From Candidatus Eiseniibacteriota bacterium (GTDB lineage: Bacteria; Joyebacterota; Joyebacteria; Joyebacterales; Joyebacteraceae), in assembly GCA_030595835.1 (NCBI GenBank), contig JAUVLG010000014.1, positions 1 to 45,122 on the forward strand: a DNA stretch of 45,122 nucleotides. The letters run 5' to 3'. The stretch's first letter is position 1. Every line of letters begins with the position of its first letter. The position numbers and the translations under genes are program-made. The notes below the pieces were generated by a model. The model did no database searches. It saw only the letters and a program-made list of their open reading frames with translations, and was not told the origin of the DNA. Positions 29,889 through 38,887 of the stretch are shown in pieces.

Positions 29889-31091
29889 CTATCCGATTCC
29901 AGTCGCCATCTGGAATATCGGTAGGTAGATGGCGAGCACGACCACGGTGACGATCGCACCGAGTCCCACGATCAGGATCGGCTCAATCATCGAGGTCAGC
30001 CCGCTTATCGCATCGTCAACCTCACGTGTGTAGAAATCGGCTATCTTACTGAGCATGTCCGGCAGATTTCCGGAGCTCTCGCCCGCTGCCACCATGCTGA
30101 TGACCATCTTCGGGAACACGGGCGACTCCGCCAGCTTCTCGGAGATCGTGGATCCGTTGACCACACCACGACTCACGTTGTCCACGGCCGACTTGACCAC
30201 CGCGTTACCGGACGTCTCCCCGACGATCTCGAGCGCGGCCACGACGGCGACGCCGTTCTCCATGAGCGTGCTGAGCGTGCTGCTGAAGCGCGCCACGGCC
30301 GCCTTGAGGATGAGCTTCCCGAAAACCGGAGCCTTGAGCAGCCAGGCGTCGACCGTGCTCTTGCCGCCAGGTGTCTTGTGCCACTTGCAGAAGAAGTAAA
30401 CGCCGGCCCCGCCGAGCACGATCTCATAGACGAGGTAGCGTCCGATGAACCTCGATGTAGCCATCAGGAACTTGGTCAGGGTGGGAAGCTCCATATCGAA
30501 GCTCACAAAGATGCTCTCAAACTGGGGGATCAGGAACAGCATGATCCCCGCCACCGCCATGAAGAAGAACCCGGCGATGAAGGCTGGGTACGCCGATGCT
30601 GAGCGAATCTTGCTCGCCAGCGCTGCCTTGGCCTCGAGGTAGTCCCCCAACCGCTGAAGCACGTTCGGCAACGCGCCGGATTCCTCTCCCGCGCGTATCA
30701 TTGAGGTGAAGAGCGTCGAGAATATCTTCGGGTGCTTTCCGAAGGCAGCACACAGCGTCGCGCCGGCCTCGACGTCGGCCGCTATCTCCCGGAGCACCTT
30801 TGCCATGGTCACGTGGTCGGACTGATCCGCGATGCTCTGGATCGACTCGAGCACCGGCAGGCCGGCAGCGAGCATCGCACCCATCTGGCGGCAGAAGATG
30901 GCCAAGTTCTTCGTCTTGACCTTCTTGCCCTTCTTGGCGGCCTTGGTCCTGATGGGCGCGGGAGCAACGGCCACGACGACCAGCTCCTCTTTGCGCAGGC
31001 CCGAGACGAGCGACATCTCGCTCTCGGCATACCTGGTCCCCTGGACCGTCTTGCCGCTTGGCGTCTTGGCTGTGAAAACAAACTCGGGCAT
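29889..31091 (-). CDS. pilC: Type IV pilus inner-membrane platform protein
   Basis: FCRQMGAMLAAGLPVLESI, AGEESGALPNVLQRLGDYLE, MIEPILIVGLGAIV. Confidence 0.95.
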   Translation of the reverse strand: MPEFVFTAKTPSGKTVQGTRYAESEMSLVSGLRKEELVVVAVAPAPIRTKAAKKGKKVKTKNLAIFCRQMGAMLAAGLPVLESIQSIADQSDHVTMAKVLREIAADVEAGATLCAAFGKHPKIFSTLFTSMIRAGEESGALPNVLQRLGDYLEAKAALASKIRSASAYPAFIAGFFFMAVAGIMLFLIPQFESIFVSFDMELPTLTKFLMATSRFIGRYLVYEIVLGGAGVYFFCKWHKTPGGKSTVDAWLLKAPVFGKLILKAAVARFSSTLSTLMENGVAVVAALEIVGETSGNAVVKSAVDNVSRGVVNGSTISEKLAESPVFPKMVISMVAAGESSGNLPDMLSKIADFYTREVDDAISGLTSMIEPILIVGLGAIVTVVVLAIYLPIFQMATGIG

Positions 31092-31136
31092 ATTCCTGAT
31101 TCCTCTGATCTGTTGTGACGTCGGTGCGCTAGGCCC

Positions 31137-32207
31137 TCACCTCACCGGCTTGGCGAGCTCTCGCATGATTCCCTTGATATCGTTCGACGAAGCGATTGCC
31201 GTGTCCGTCGTGATGCGCTTCTCGCTCTCGAGCCTCAGCAGTGACGAGTTCATGCTGTGCATGCCGTCCTTGGCGCCGGTCTCGATCGCGGACCGAAGCT
31301 GCTGAAGATTGTTCTCACGGATCAGGTTCCTGACGGCCGCGTTTGCCACCATGACCTCCGTGGCCAGCACACGGCCCGTTCCGCTCGCATCCGGAAGGAG
31401 CTGCTGCACCAGGACGCCCTGAAGCGACAGTGATATCTGGGTCCTGACGCCCTGCTGCTCGTGAGGCGGGAAGATGTCGACGATACGACTGATCGCCTGC
31501 GGCGCCTCGCTCGTGTGGACCGTGGTCAGCACCAGGTGGCCGGTCTCTGCCATCGTCAGCGCCGTGCGCACGGTCTCCAGGTCTCTGATCTCACCGATGC
31601 AGATGACGTCCGGGTCCTGTCGCAACACCTGACGGACGGCGGCAGCAAATGAAGGCGCGTCACGACCAATCTCTCGCTGGTTGATAATCGAGAACTTGTG
31701 CCGGTGCAGGTACTCGATGGGGTCCTCGATCGAGAGTATGTGGACGTTCTTGTTCTCGTTGATGTAGGAAAGCATGGAGGCCAGCGTCGTCGACTTACCG
31801 GAGCCGGTCGGGCCACTGACGAGAACGAGTCCGTTCAGCTTCTCGCAGAAGTCCTTCATGACCAACGGGACACCGAGCTCCTCCATCGGAGGAATCTCCC
31901 AGGGCAGATGTCGCACCGCCGCAGCCACGCTTCCCCGCTGGAAGTAGACGTTCAGCCTGAAGCGTCCGAGTCCCTCTACGCTGAACGATGTGTCCAGCCC
32001 CTTGTCGGACTCCAGCCTGGCTATCCTCTTCTCGTCGATCATCGCGTAGGAAAGCTCGCGAGTATCCTCGGGGCTCAGCGGCGGACGGTCCGCGGCGACG
32101 AGCACGCCGTCGATCCTGATCTGGGGTGGAACACCAGGGGTGAGGTGGAGGTCAGAGGCCCTTCGTTCGACCATCTCCTCCAGCAGCTTCCGTATGTCAG
32201 TAGTCAT
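31137..32207 (-). CDS. pilT: Twitching motility ATPase
   Basis: ASDLHLTPGVPPQIRIDG, GPTGSGKSTTLASM, GEIRDLETVRTALTMAETGHLVLTTVHT. Confidence 0.95.
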   Translation of the reverse strand: MTTDIRKLLEEMVERRASDLHLTPGVPPQIRIDGVLVAADRPPLSPEDTRELSYAMIDEKRIARLESDKGLDTSFSVEGLGRFRLNVYFQRGSVAAAVRHLPWEIPPMEELGVPLVMKDFCEKLNGLVLVSGPTGSGKSTTLASMLSYINENKNVHILSIEDPIEYLHRHKFSIINQREIGRDAPSFAAAVRQVLRQDPDVICIGEIRDLETVRTALTMAETGHLVLTTVHTSEAPQAISRIVDIFPPHEQQGVRTQISLSLQGVLVQQLLPDASGTGRVLATEVMVANAAVRNLIRENNLQQLRSAIETGAKDGMHSMNSSLLRLESEKRITTDTAIASSNDIKGIMRELAKPVR

Positions 32208-32395
32208 GTGCGCCCCATCATCCTGATTTGGTCTGCCGACCCCGCGGGGCCGCGCCGTGTCCGGCGGCCCGACCTGGGCCCGGACGCTTCCACCCGGGAG
32301 AACCTGGTCAACTCTGCCTCCCCAGCCCCTTCCCCTCTAAGTCCTTGAGAGGAACCGGGTTCCGATACAGGCTTCTCCCTTCCGACAGGACAGAA

Positions 32396-32411
32396 TGCAA
32401 GCCTCATGCCA
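32396..32411 (-). promoter_or_regulatory. Sigma-54-like promoter upstream of pilT
   Basis: Minus strand TGGCAT-GAGGC-TTGCA. Confidence 0.7.
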
Positions 32412-32474
32412 GTACTGCCCATTGGTGGTGTCGCTGGTAAGTAGTTGTATTTCAGCAGGTTAGAACGTGGGCTG

Positions 32475-32498
32475 CCCTCCCCCGTGACACGGGGGAGG
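32475..32498 (-). terminator. Hairpin downstream of pilB
   Basis: CCTCCCCCGTGACACGGGGGAGG. Confidence 0.6.
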
Positions 32499-32607
32499 AC
32501 TCCGGGCCCGTTAGATTGCGTCGCATACTGCACGAGCGGGCGACACGGCATGTGACGTGGCTGCAATCAGCTGGACAGACCTCCACCAGCTGGCCGATCA
32601 ACGCTCC

Positions 32608-34218
32608 TCAATCAGGCTGCTTGCTCGCGCTGTCCGACTCCATCGCGACACTCAGCACTTCGTCCAGCGTAGTCAGCCCTGCCTTGACCTTCCCCATGCC
32701 GCTGATGAGCAAGGTCTGCATCCCGTCCGCGATGGCCTGGTCCCTGATCCCGGATCCCAGGTCCCCGCTCAGCACCAGATTCCTGATCTCGCGCGTGATG
32801 GGGAAGAGCTCGTATACGGCAAGCCGACCCCTGTAGCCGCTCCCGGAGCAGTTGTCGCACCCGGCTCCGTGGTAGAACGTCACGTCGCCCGCATCGGGTA
32901 GGACGCGTCGGAAGCGCGCTACCAGCGCCGGGTCGGGCTCATACGGCTCCTTGCAGTCTGAGCAGATCCTTCGGACCAGCCGCTGCGCAATCACCAGATT
33001 CAGCGAAGTGCAGAGGAGATAGGGCTCCACACCTATGTTCAGGAGCCTGTCGATCGACGACGTGGCGTTGTTCGTGTGGAGCGTGCTGAACACGAGGTGG
33101 CCGGTCTGCGCGGCCTTGATACCGATCGCCGCGGTCTCGAGATCTCGGATCTCACCAACAAGGATCACGTCCGGATCCTGCCTTAGGAACGAGCGCAGTG
33201 CCGCCGCGAAGTCCAGCCCGATCGTGGGGCGCGCACTCACCTGGTTGACCCCCGCGAGTTCATACTCGACCGGGTCCTCTACCGTCATGATGTTCTTGTC
33301 CGGCGAGTTGATCTTCGTGAGAGCGGAGTAGAGCGTCGTCGTCTTACCGCTGCCCGTCGGCCCCGTGAGGAGGATCATCCCGTGAGGCTGGGAGATGGCC
33401 TTGTTGATCATGTCAAGGGACGCTACGTCGAATCCCAGATCCTCCAGATTGGTCTTCAGGTTCTCCTTGTCGAGGAGCCGCATCACGACCTTCTCACCAT
33501 AGAGGGTCGGGATGGTGGAGATCCGGATGTCCACAACGCGGTGCATGATGCGAACACGGCAGCTGCCGTCCTGCGGCAGCCTGCGCTCGGCGATGTCGAG
33601 GCCCGCCAGGATCTTGATGCGGGAGGTTATCGCCCACTGCATCCTCTTGGGAGGAGGAAGGATCTCTCTCAGCACACCATCGACTCTCAGTCTGACGGCG
33701 AGGCTCTTCTCCCTAGGCTCGATGTGGATGTCACTGGCCCGCTCCTCCATCGCCTGAAGGAGGATCAGGTTCACCAGGCGAATGACAGGCGCGTCGTCGG
33801 GGTCGATCGAGAGCTGCTCGGGGTCCACAATGCCCCCGGCCCCGTTTGCAACCTCAACGTCGACGATGCTCTGGATGCTCTGCTCGATATCGATGGTGTC
33901 GCTGTAGTACTTGTCGATGGTAGAGGTAATGTCGTCGGCGTTCGCCTGTCTGGGAGTCACCTCGTAACCCGTGTTGGCGGCGATGGTGTCCGTGGCGATA
34001 ACGTCGAGTGGATCCTCCATGGCGAGGATCAGAGCGTCCTTCTCCTGCCCCACGGCGACCAGCCGGAAGCGCTGGGCCATTTCGCGAGGAACGAGCCTCA
34101 CAACGTGAGGGTCGATTTCCATGCTGAGCAGATGAAGTCGTTCGGGCTCATGCGGATGCGCGGTTTCCAAGTCTCGTCCCCCCCCTATGCTTGTGGAGTG
34201 CCGAGGCGCCCGACGCAC
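32608..34218 (-). CDS. pilB: Type IV pilus assembly ATPase (PilB/GspE family); start may be TTG at 34170
   Basis: GPTGSGKTTTLYSALTKIN, VGEIRDLETAAIGIKAAQTGHLVFSTLHTN, CSDCKEPYEP...CDNCSGSGYRGR Zn motif. Confidence 0.95.
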   Translation of the reverse strand: MRRAPRHSTSIGGGRDLETAHPHEPERLHLLSMEIDPHVVRLVPREMAQRFRLVAVGQEKDALILAMEDPLDVIATDTIAANTGYEVTPRQANADDITSTIDKYYSDTIDIEQSIQSIVDVEVANGAGGIVDPEQLSIDPDDAPVIRLVNLILLQAMEERASDIHIEPREKSLAVRLRVDGVLREILPPPKRMQWAITSRIKILAGLDIAERRLPQDGSCRVRIMHRVVDIRISTIPTLYGEKVVMRLLDKENLKTNLEDLGFDVASLDMINKAISQPHGMILLTGPTGSGKTTTLYSALTKINSPDKNIMTVEDPVEYELAGVNQVSARPTIGLDFAAALRSFLRQDPDVILVGEIRDLETAAIGIKAAQTGHLVFSTLHTNNATSSIDRLLNIGVEPYLLCTSLNLVIAQRLVRRICSDCKEPYEPDPALVARFRRVLPDAGDVTFYHGAGCDNCSGSGYRGRLAVYELFPITREIRNLVLSGDLGSGIRDQAIADGMQTLLISGMGKVKAGLTTLDEVLSVAMESDSASKQPD

Positions 34219-34250
34219 ACAGGCGTGCGAACGCGCTCAAGACCTTGGAA

Positions 34251-34266
34251 TGCAAGGCGCATGCCA
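34251..34266 (-). promoter_or_regulatory. Sigma-54-like promoter upstream of pilB
   Basis: Minus strand TGGCAT-GCGCC-TTGCA. Confidence 0.7.
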
Positions 34267-34314
34267 ATTGTGACTATCTGTGTGCGGGGTGTTAACTGCT
34301 TTATCGCCGGTGGG

Positions 34315-35514
34315 TTAACTCAGGTCAAGCGGCGGCGCACCGAGGACTGCGCTCAACCCGCTCTTGCCACACTTCGCATCCTGCACGTTCTCGCTCTCCA
34401 GCTCGATGGCCTCCTGTAGCGGCCCCGCCTTCACACCCTGCTTGAGGTCAAGGAAGGCCCTCGCTATTACTGGATCGAACTGCGTTCCTGCTGCCGCCTC
34501 AAGGATGCGGCACGCCTCATCCGAAGCCAGGGCGTCCCGGTATGGCCTCCGGGAAGTCAGTGCGTCGTAGGCATCCGCCACCGAGAGGATCCGCGCCCCA
34601 AGCGGGATCGAACTCCCATCGAGACCATCTGGATAGCCGCTGCCGTCGTACCGCTCGTGGTGGTGCACGATGATGTCGATGACGTCCGAGAACTCCGGGA
34701 TCGGACCAAGGATCTTCCCCGCGACGACCGGATGCTGCTGGATGAGATCCCACTCCTCCTCATCGAGCTTCCCGGGCTTGTTGAGCACCGTTTCCCTGAT
34801 GCCTATCTTGCCTATGTCGTGGAGGTAGCCGGCCAGCCACACGCGCTGGACCTCCGCATCAGACAGCGAGAGGTACCTGGCGATATTGACCGATTCCTCC
34901 GCCACGCGCGCGGAGTGCCCCTGCGTATACTCGTCCTTCGCCTCCACGGCCTGAGCAAGGGCCTTAATGCTGCCAGTAAAGAGCCTGCGAAGATCCTCGT
35001 TGGCCGCGCTCAGCTGCTTGGTCCGCTCCTTGACCATCGACTCCAGGTTGTGCTGATACTCCCTGTTCTCCTTTATCAGCCGCTTCGTCTCGAGTGCGCG
35101 GTCAACGGTCATCTCGAGTGCCGCGAGGTTGAGCGGCTTCGACAGGTGGTCGTAGGCCCCGAGCCGCATGGCCTCGAGCGCGGCATCGATATCCGGAGCG
35201 CCCGTTACCAGTATGACCACAAGGTCACGGTTCTGGAGTTTGATCTGACGCAGGAGGTCGACGCCGCTCATACCGGGCATGTGGATGTCCGACAGCACGC
35301 AGTCGTAGTCGCTCTGCGTGATCTTGGCCAGAGCGTCCTCCGCGCTCGGGGCGGAGTCGCACTTGAAGCCGCTGCCCGTGAGCTTGCGGCAGATTATCTC
35401 CCGGATGAAATCCTCGTCATCCACAACGAGAATACTGGCCTTGTAACCATCCACGGAGTCTGCCGTAGGGTTGCCCAATGGTCTCCCCTTCCAGGACCGG
35501 TCTGGCCCTGGCAA
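34315..35514 (-). CDS. Response regulator with HD-GYP domain (RpfG-like c-di-GMP phosphodiesterase candidate)
   Basis: REC: ILVVDDEDFIREIICRKL..DYDCVLSDIHMPGMSG; HD: GHSARVAEES, HDIGKIGI, HHHERYDGSGYPDGL (HD-GYP). Confidence 0.93.
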   Translation of the reverse strand: MPGPDRSWKGRPLGNPTADSVDGYKASILVVDDEDFIREIICRKLTGSGFKCDSAPSAEDALAKITQSDYDCVLSDIHMPGMSGVDLLRQIKLQNRDLVVILVTGAPDIDAALEAMRLGAYDHLSKPLNLAALEMTVDRALETKRLIKENREYQHNLESMVKERTKQLSAANEDLRRLFTGSIKALAQAVEAKDEYTQGHSARVAEESVNIARYLSLSDAEVQRVWLAGYLHDIGKIGIRETVLNKPGKLDEEEWDLIQQHPVVAGKILGPIPEFSDVIDIIVHHHERYDGSGYPDGLDGSSIPLGARILSVADAYDALTSRRPYRDALASDEACRILEAAAGTQFDPVIARAFLDLKQGVKAGPLQEAIELESENVQDAKCGKSGLSAVLGAPPLDLS

Positions 35515-35650
35515 TCGAATACGACTGTACGGGTCTCAAGCCCGCCATCACACGAATGGCACATCAGGCAAGTTAAGCAAGTTCTGTTCCACTGGGGTGC
35601 TTATGAGGAGGGGTCTGTACGGCCTCGGACGCGAACGGCCCGAGGATGCC

Positions 35651-35977
35651 TCAATGACCGATATCTTCCATCTCTATCTGCTTCCATTCCCGCTCCACCC
35701 GATCCCACCTGAAAAACTGGACGGTATCCACATACTCGTCATCGGACAGGATGTAGTCCGTAACGGCCTCACTGCCGATGCGCTTCGAGTAGGTCGCCTT
35801 CGCATCGAGGACAACGGGCTTCACCGTCCGCTCGAGCTTAATCCGTCCCGATGCTCCGTCGAAGACGGCCATCTCAAATGTCATCCGGCGCTCCGGGTAT
35901 TCCTCGATCCTGTGTTCGATGAAGCCGAGCATCTTCTCGATCCTGTCGAGGAGGTCCTCCCACTTGCGCTGGTGCAT
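35651..35977 (-). CDS. Hypothetical protein (~108 aa)
   Basis: MHQRKWEDLLDRIEKMLGFIEHRIEEYPERRMTFEMAVFDGASGRIKLERTVKPVVLDAKATYSKRIGSEAVTDYILSDDEYVDTVQFFRWD..; GGAGGAGCG SD; listed start 36634 is over-extended. Confidence 0.65.
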   Translation of the reverse strand: MHQRKWEDLLDRIEKMLGFIEHRIEEYPERRMTFEMAVFDGASGRIKLERTVKPVVLDAKATYSKRIGSEAVTDYILSDDEYVDTVQFFRWDRVEREWKQIEMEDIGH

Positions 35978-36182
35978 CGCTCCTCCGGGTCTCGCGGCCG
36001 TCACAGGTCCGGACACACGCTCGATTGTAGCGCCTGAACGGCCCTTCCGGAAGCCGCATCTGAAGCCCCCTGGAGCGCTGCCTGCCCCCCCGGAGCGCGA
36101 TATCGCGTTTCCTGACGGAATCTGGTAGTCTTGCTGTATCAACTGTGAACCGACGAGGCCTCCGGACAGAAAGGCGAGGCGT

Positions 36183-37163
36183 GTGAGCAAGACGATAAGC
36201 AAGATACTGGTAACGGGGGCACTCGGACAGATCGGCTCGGAGCTGACCACCGAACTCAGGCGGAGATACGGGGACAGCAATGTCGTCGCGAGCGACCTCA
36301 AGCCAGGGCCCGAGGGAGAGCTTGGCCAGGCCGGTCCATTCGAGCAAGTGAGCGTCACGGATGCGGAGGGTCTGACGGCAGTCTGCATCCGACACAACAT
36401 CGACACGATAGTCCACCTCGCCGCCATTCTCTCCGCCACCGGAGAGAAGGACCCGCTGGCTGCGTGGCATGTCAACATGACCGGTCTGATCAATGCGCTG
36501 GAGATCGCGCGTGACCTGGAGCTCGCGCAGGTGCTCTGCCCGAGTTCGATCGCCGTGTTCGGCGCGGGCTGCCCCAGGGACAACACGCCCCAGGAAACAG
36601 TACTGAAGCCGTCGACGATATACGGCGTGACCAAGGTCGCTGGAGAGCTCCTGTGTGACTATTACGTCGGTCGCTACGGCGTGGATGCCCGAGGCCTGCG
36701 ATACCCGGGCATCGTGTCCGCCGAGACCCTCCCTGGAGGTGGCACCACCGACTACGCGGTCGAGATCTACTACTCGGCCGTCGAGAATGGTGAGTACACG
36801 TGTTTCGTCAGCGAGGACACGCGGCTGCCGATGATGTACATGCCTGACTGCATCAAGGGCACCATCGACCTCATGGAGGCCGATCCTGACCGCCTGATCC
36901 ACCACGGTGATTTCAATATGGGGTCCATGAGTTTCTCCGCAGGTGAGCTCGCCGCGTCGATCAGAGAACACATCCCGGGCTTCCGTACCACCTACCGCCC
37001 GGACTACCGACAGGCGATCGCCGACTCCTGGCCGTCTTCCATTGACGACACGGCCGCGAGGGATGAGTGGGACTGGCGTCCCGAGTACGATCTGCAGGCC
37101 ATGACCGGCGACATGTTGGCGAAGCTCAGAACCCGACACGAGGCGGGGCTGCTCTACCGATAG
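36183..37163 (+). CDS. SDR-type L-threonine 3-dehydrogenase / NAD-dependent epimerase family
   Basis: ILVTGALGQIGSELTTELRRRYG, HLAAILSATGEKDPLAAWHVNMTGL, RYPGIVSAETLPGGGTTDYAVEIYY, QAIADSWPSSIDDTAARDEWDW. Confidence 0.9.
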   Translation: MSKTISKILVTGALGQIGSELTTELRRRYGDSNVVASDLKPGPEGELGQAGPFEQVSVTDAEGLTAVCIRHNIDTIVHLAAILSATGEKDPLAAWHVNMTGLINALEIARDLELAQVLCPSSIAVFGAGCPRDNTPQETVLKPSTIYGVTKVAGELLCDYYVGRYGVDARGLRYPGIVSAETLPGGGTTDYAVEIYYSAVENGEYTCFVSEDTRLPMMYMPDCIKGTIDLMEADPDRLIHHGDFNMGSMSFSAGELAASIREHIPGFRTTYRPDYRQAIADSWPSSIDDTAARDEWDWRPEYDLQAMTGDMLAKLRTRHEAGLLYR

Positions 37164-37184
37164 CGCCCGGTTGGGATAAACGTG

Positions 37185-37228
37185 GTAAGGCCCCGCACCC
37201 GAGAGAATTCCCGAGTGCGGGGCCTTAC
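37185..37228. terminator. Bidirectional terminator between convergent genes
   Basis: GTAAGGCCCCGCAC...GTGCGGGGCCTTAC. Confidence 0.8.
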
Positions 37229-37255
37229 AAGTTCGCTCCGAACTGATGAACGCAG

Positions 37256-38578
37256 CTACCTCCTGTTCCCCCTGAGGTACTGATAGCGCAGTCCGTCTAT
37301 CTCAACGATGTCGCCGTCCCTGAGCTTCCGGACCTTCGATGCCTCACCTTCAACAGTGACGTTCCCGCCCTCAACGTGAAGCTCCGGGGGTGATCCGTCT
37401 TTCGTACCGATGAACTCCACGGTCGCGACGACGTGGGGTATGAACGAGGTCCCGCTGCCCACCATCACGGATTCCACACCAGGATTCTCCAGGCCAATGC
37501 ACGCTCTGGCGGAGCTTGTGCCGGGTGTGTCGATGGGCTTGAGATAGCCTCTCACGCGCTTCTCTCCTGTACCGAAGAGGTTGGTAGAGAAGTGCGCCGC
37601 CCACTTCTGGCGCTTCTCGGTACCCACGGCGATCATCCCAACGAAGGCGGCAAGGATGCCCGCGCAGCCCAGACAGAACTCCGAGGGGAAGCTGGCGGAC
37701 GCGCTCGGCGGACTCGTAGCGATGTGCCCGTCCCCCAGGCTCCTCGCAGTAAGAGGAGCAGGTGTCTCGGAGGCCGAGGCCACGTCCTGGAAACTGAATC
37801 CGCCCACGGATGCGTCATCGTTGGCCGGGTAGGCAACGCAGTTGTCCGGCGTGCGCACCACCTTCGCGGCCACCGAGGACCGCTGCTCGTCCGCGATCGC
37901 CCGGTAGGCCTCCGCAACACCAGAGGCTACGGCAACGTGGCGGTAGGTGCCCCCGGTCCTCTCGGAGATGTCCTCGAGCAGTTCCCCGTCGATCCTATCC
38001 TCTCGGCCGAGGCCGATCGTTTCTATTCGGATTCCCTGCTCCGCACAGAGGGATGCGAGCTCCAGTAGGCGTTTGCGGCTCTTCCTGTACGTTCTGTCGT
38101 AGTTCGCGAAGTCGTCGTAGACTGGCACAAGCTTGCCGTCCGTGAGGAGAACTACGACCGCGGCGGCCTTCTCATCGCCTGCTCCCAGACAGGGGAAGAG
38201 CCGAACTCGCTCTTGCCACACGTATTCCAGACCCGCGGTGATATCGGTTCTGTCGGCGCTGAAGCTGAACCTGGTGTGTGCCTTCACGTAGTCCCTGGAC
38301 GACTCGTCCTCAATCCCCACGGGACTGATCGGCAGCACGGACGCTGGACGCTCACCGTAGCTGCAGATGGAGACGCGGTCCCCCAGTTCAGTGATCGACA
38401 CGAACTCCGCGATCGCCCTGACGGTCATGTCTCCACGGCTCTGGTGGCGCATCGTCCCCGTGTTGTCCACGAGTACCACCCAGTCAACCCCGTACCCTGC
38501 AGTCGCCGCACCTGTCGCGCAGAACAGGAACAACACCACAAGCACCAATGGCACAGGTCCTCTCATCCGGTTTCGCAT
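37256..38578 (-). CDS. VWA-domain protein with signal peptide, central TM and C-terminal FHA-like segment
   Basis: WVVLVDNTGTMRHQSRGDMTV, VVVLLTDGKLVPVYDD; TM CLGCAGILAAFVGMIAVG; C-term SVMVGSGTSFIPHVVATVEF..VRKLRDGDIVEIDGLRYQYL. Confidence 0.8.
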   Translation of the reverse strand: MRNRMRGPVPLVLVVLFLFCATGAATAGYGVDWVVLVDNTGTMRHQSRGDMTVRAIAEFVSITELGDRVSICSYGERPASVLPISPVGIEDESSRDYVKAHTRFSFSADRTDITAGLEYVWQERVRLFPCLGAGDEKAAAVVVLLTDGKLVPVYDDFANYDRTYRKSRKRLLELASLCAEQGIRIETIGLGREDRIDGELLEDISERTGGTYRHVAVASGVAEAYRAIADEQRSSVAAKVVRTPDNCVAYPANDDASVGGFSFQDVASASETPAPLTARSLGDGHIATSPPSASASFPSEFCLGCAGILAAFVGMIAVGTEKRQKWAAHFSTNLFGTGEKRVRGYLKPIDTPGTSSARACIGLENPGVESVMVGSGTSFIPHVVATVEFIGTKDGSPPELHVEGGNVTVEGEASKVRKLRDGDIVEIDGLRYQYLRGNRR

Positions 38579-38810
38579 GATTCACTCCGTCGTTACGTTT
38601 GGCCCCGCAGACGGTCTCTCCAACCGACGCGCCGTCAGGAAAAGACTCGGCAGGCCACAGATTCGTCCGAGCGGCTTTCAGTAGATGCACAAAGCGTGCC
38701 CAAGCAGGCCTTCATTGAGCATATCTCATCATGTCGCACACACGGGTGCTATGCTTCCTCACTCGCCGGACTACCCAGGGCGCTACGCGCCGTGCCCCAC
38801 TCACGACGCA

Positions 38811-38840
38811 GAGGGGGCCGCACGTCCGCGCGGCCCCCTC
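38811..38840 (-). terminator. Terminator hairpin after kbl
   Basis: GAGGGGGCCGC...GCGGCCCCCTC. Confidence 0.7.
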
Positions 38841-38887
38841 TCAACTGCGTCTGGTGTGGAGTTTCCCAGCCTCCGGCCTGGAACCCC

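Noticed and set aside
32208-32395. Possible c-di-GMP riboswitch in the long pilT leader
   Set aside because: Leader is long and GC-rich with small hairpins, but I could not find GEMM-I/II core motifs; a covariance search would be needed
33382-35712. Plus-strand ORFs 33382..34419 and 34657..35712
   Set aside because: Antisense to pilB and the HD-GYP gene
35874-37139. 421-aa minus-strand ORF
   Set aside because: Antisense to the TDH-type SDR
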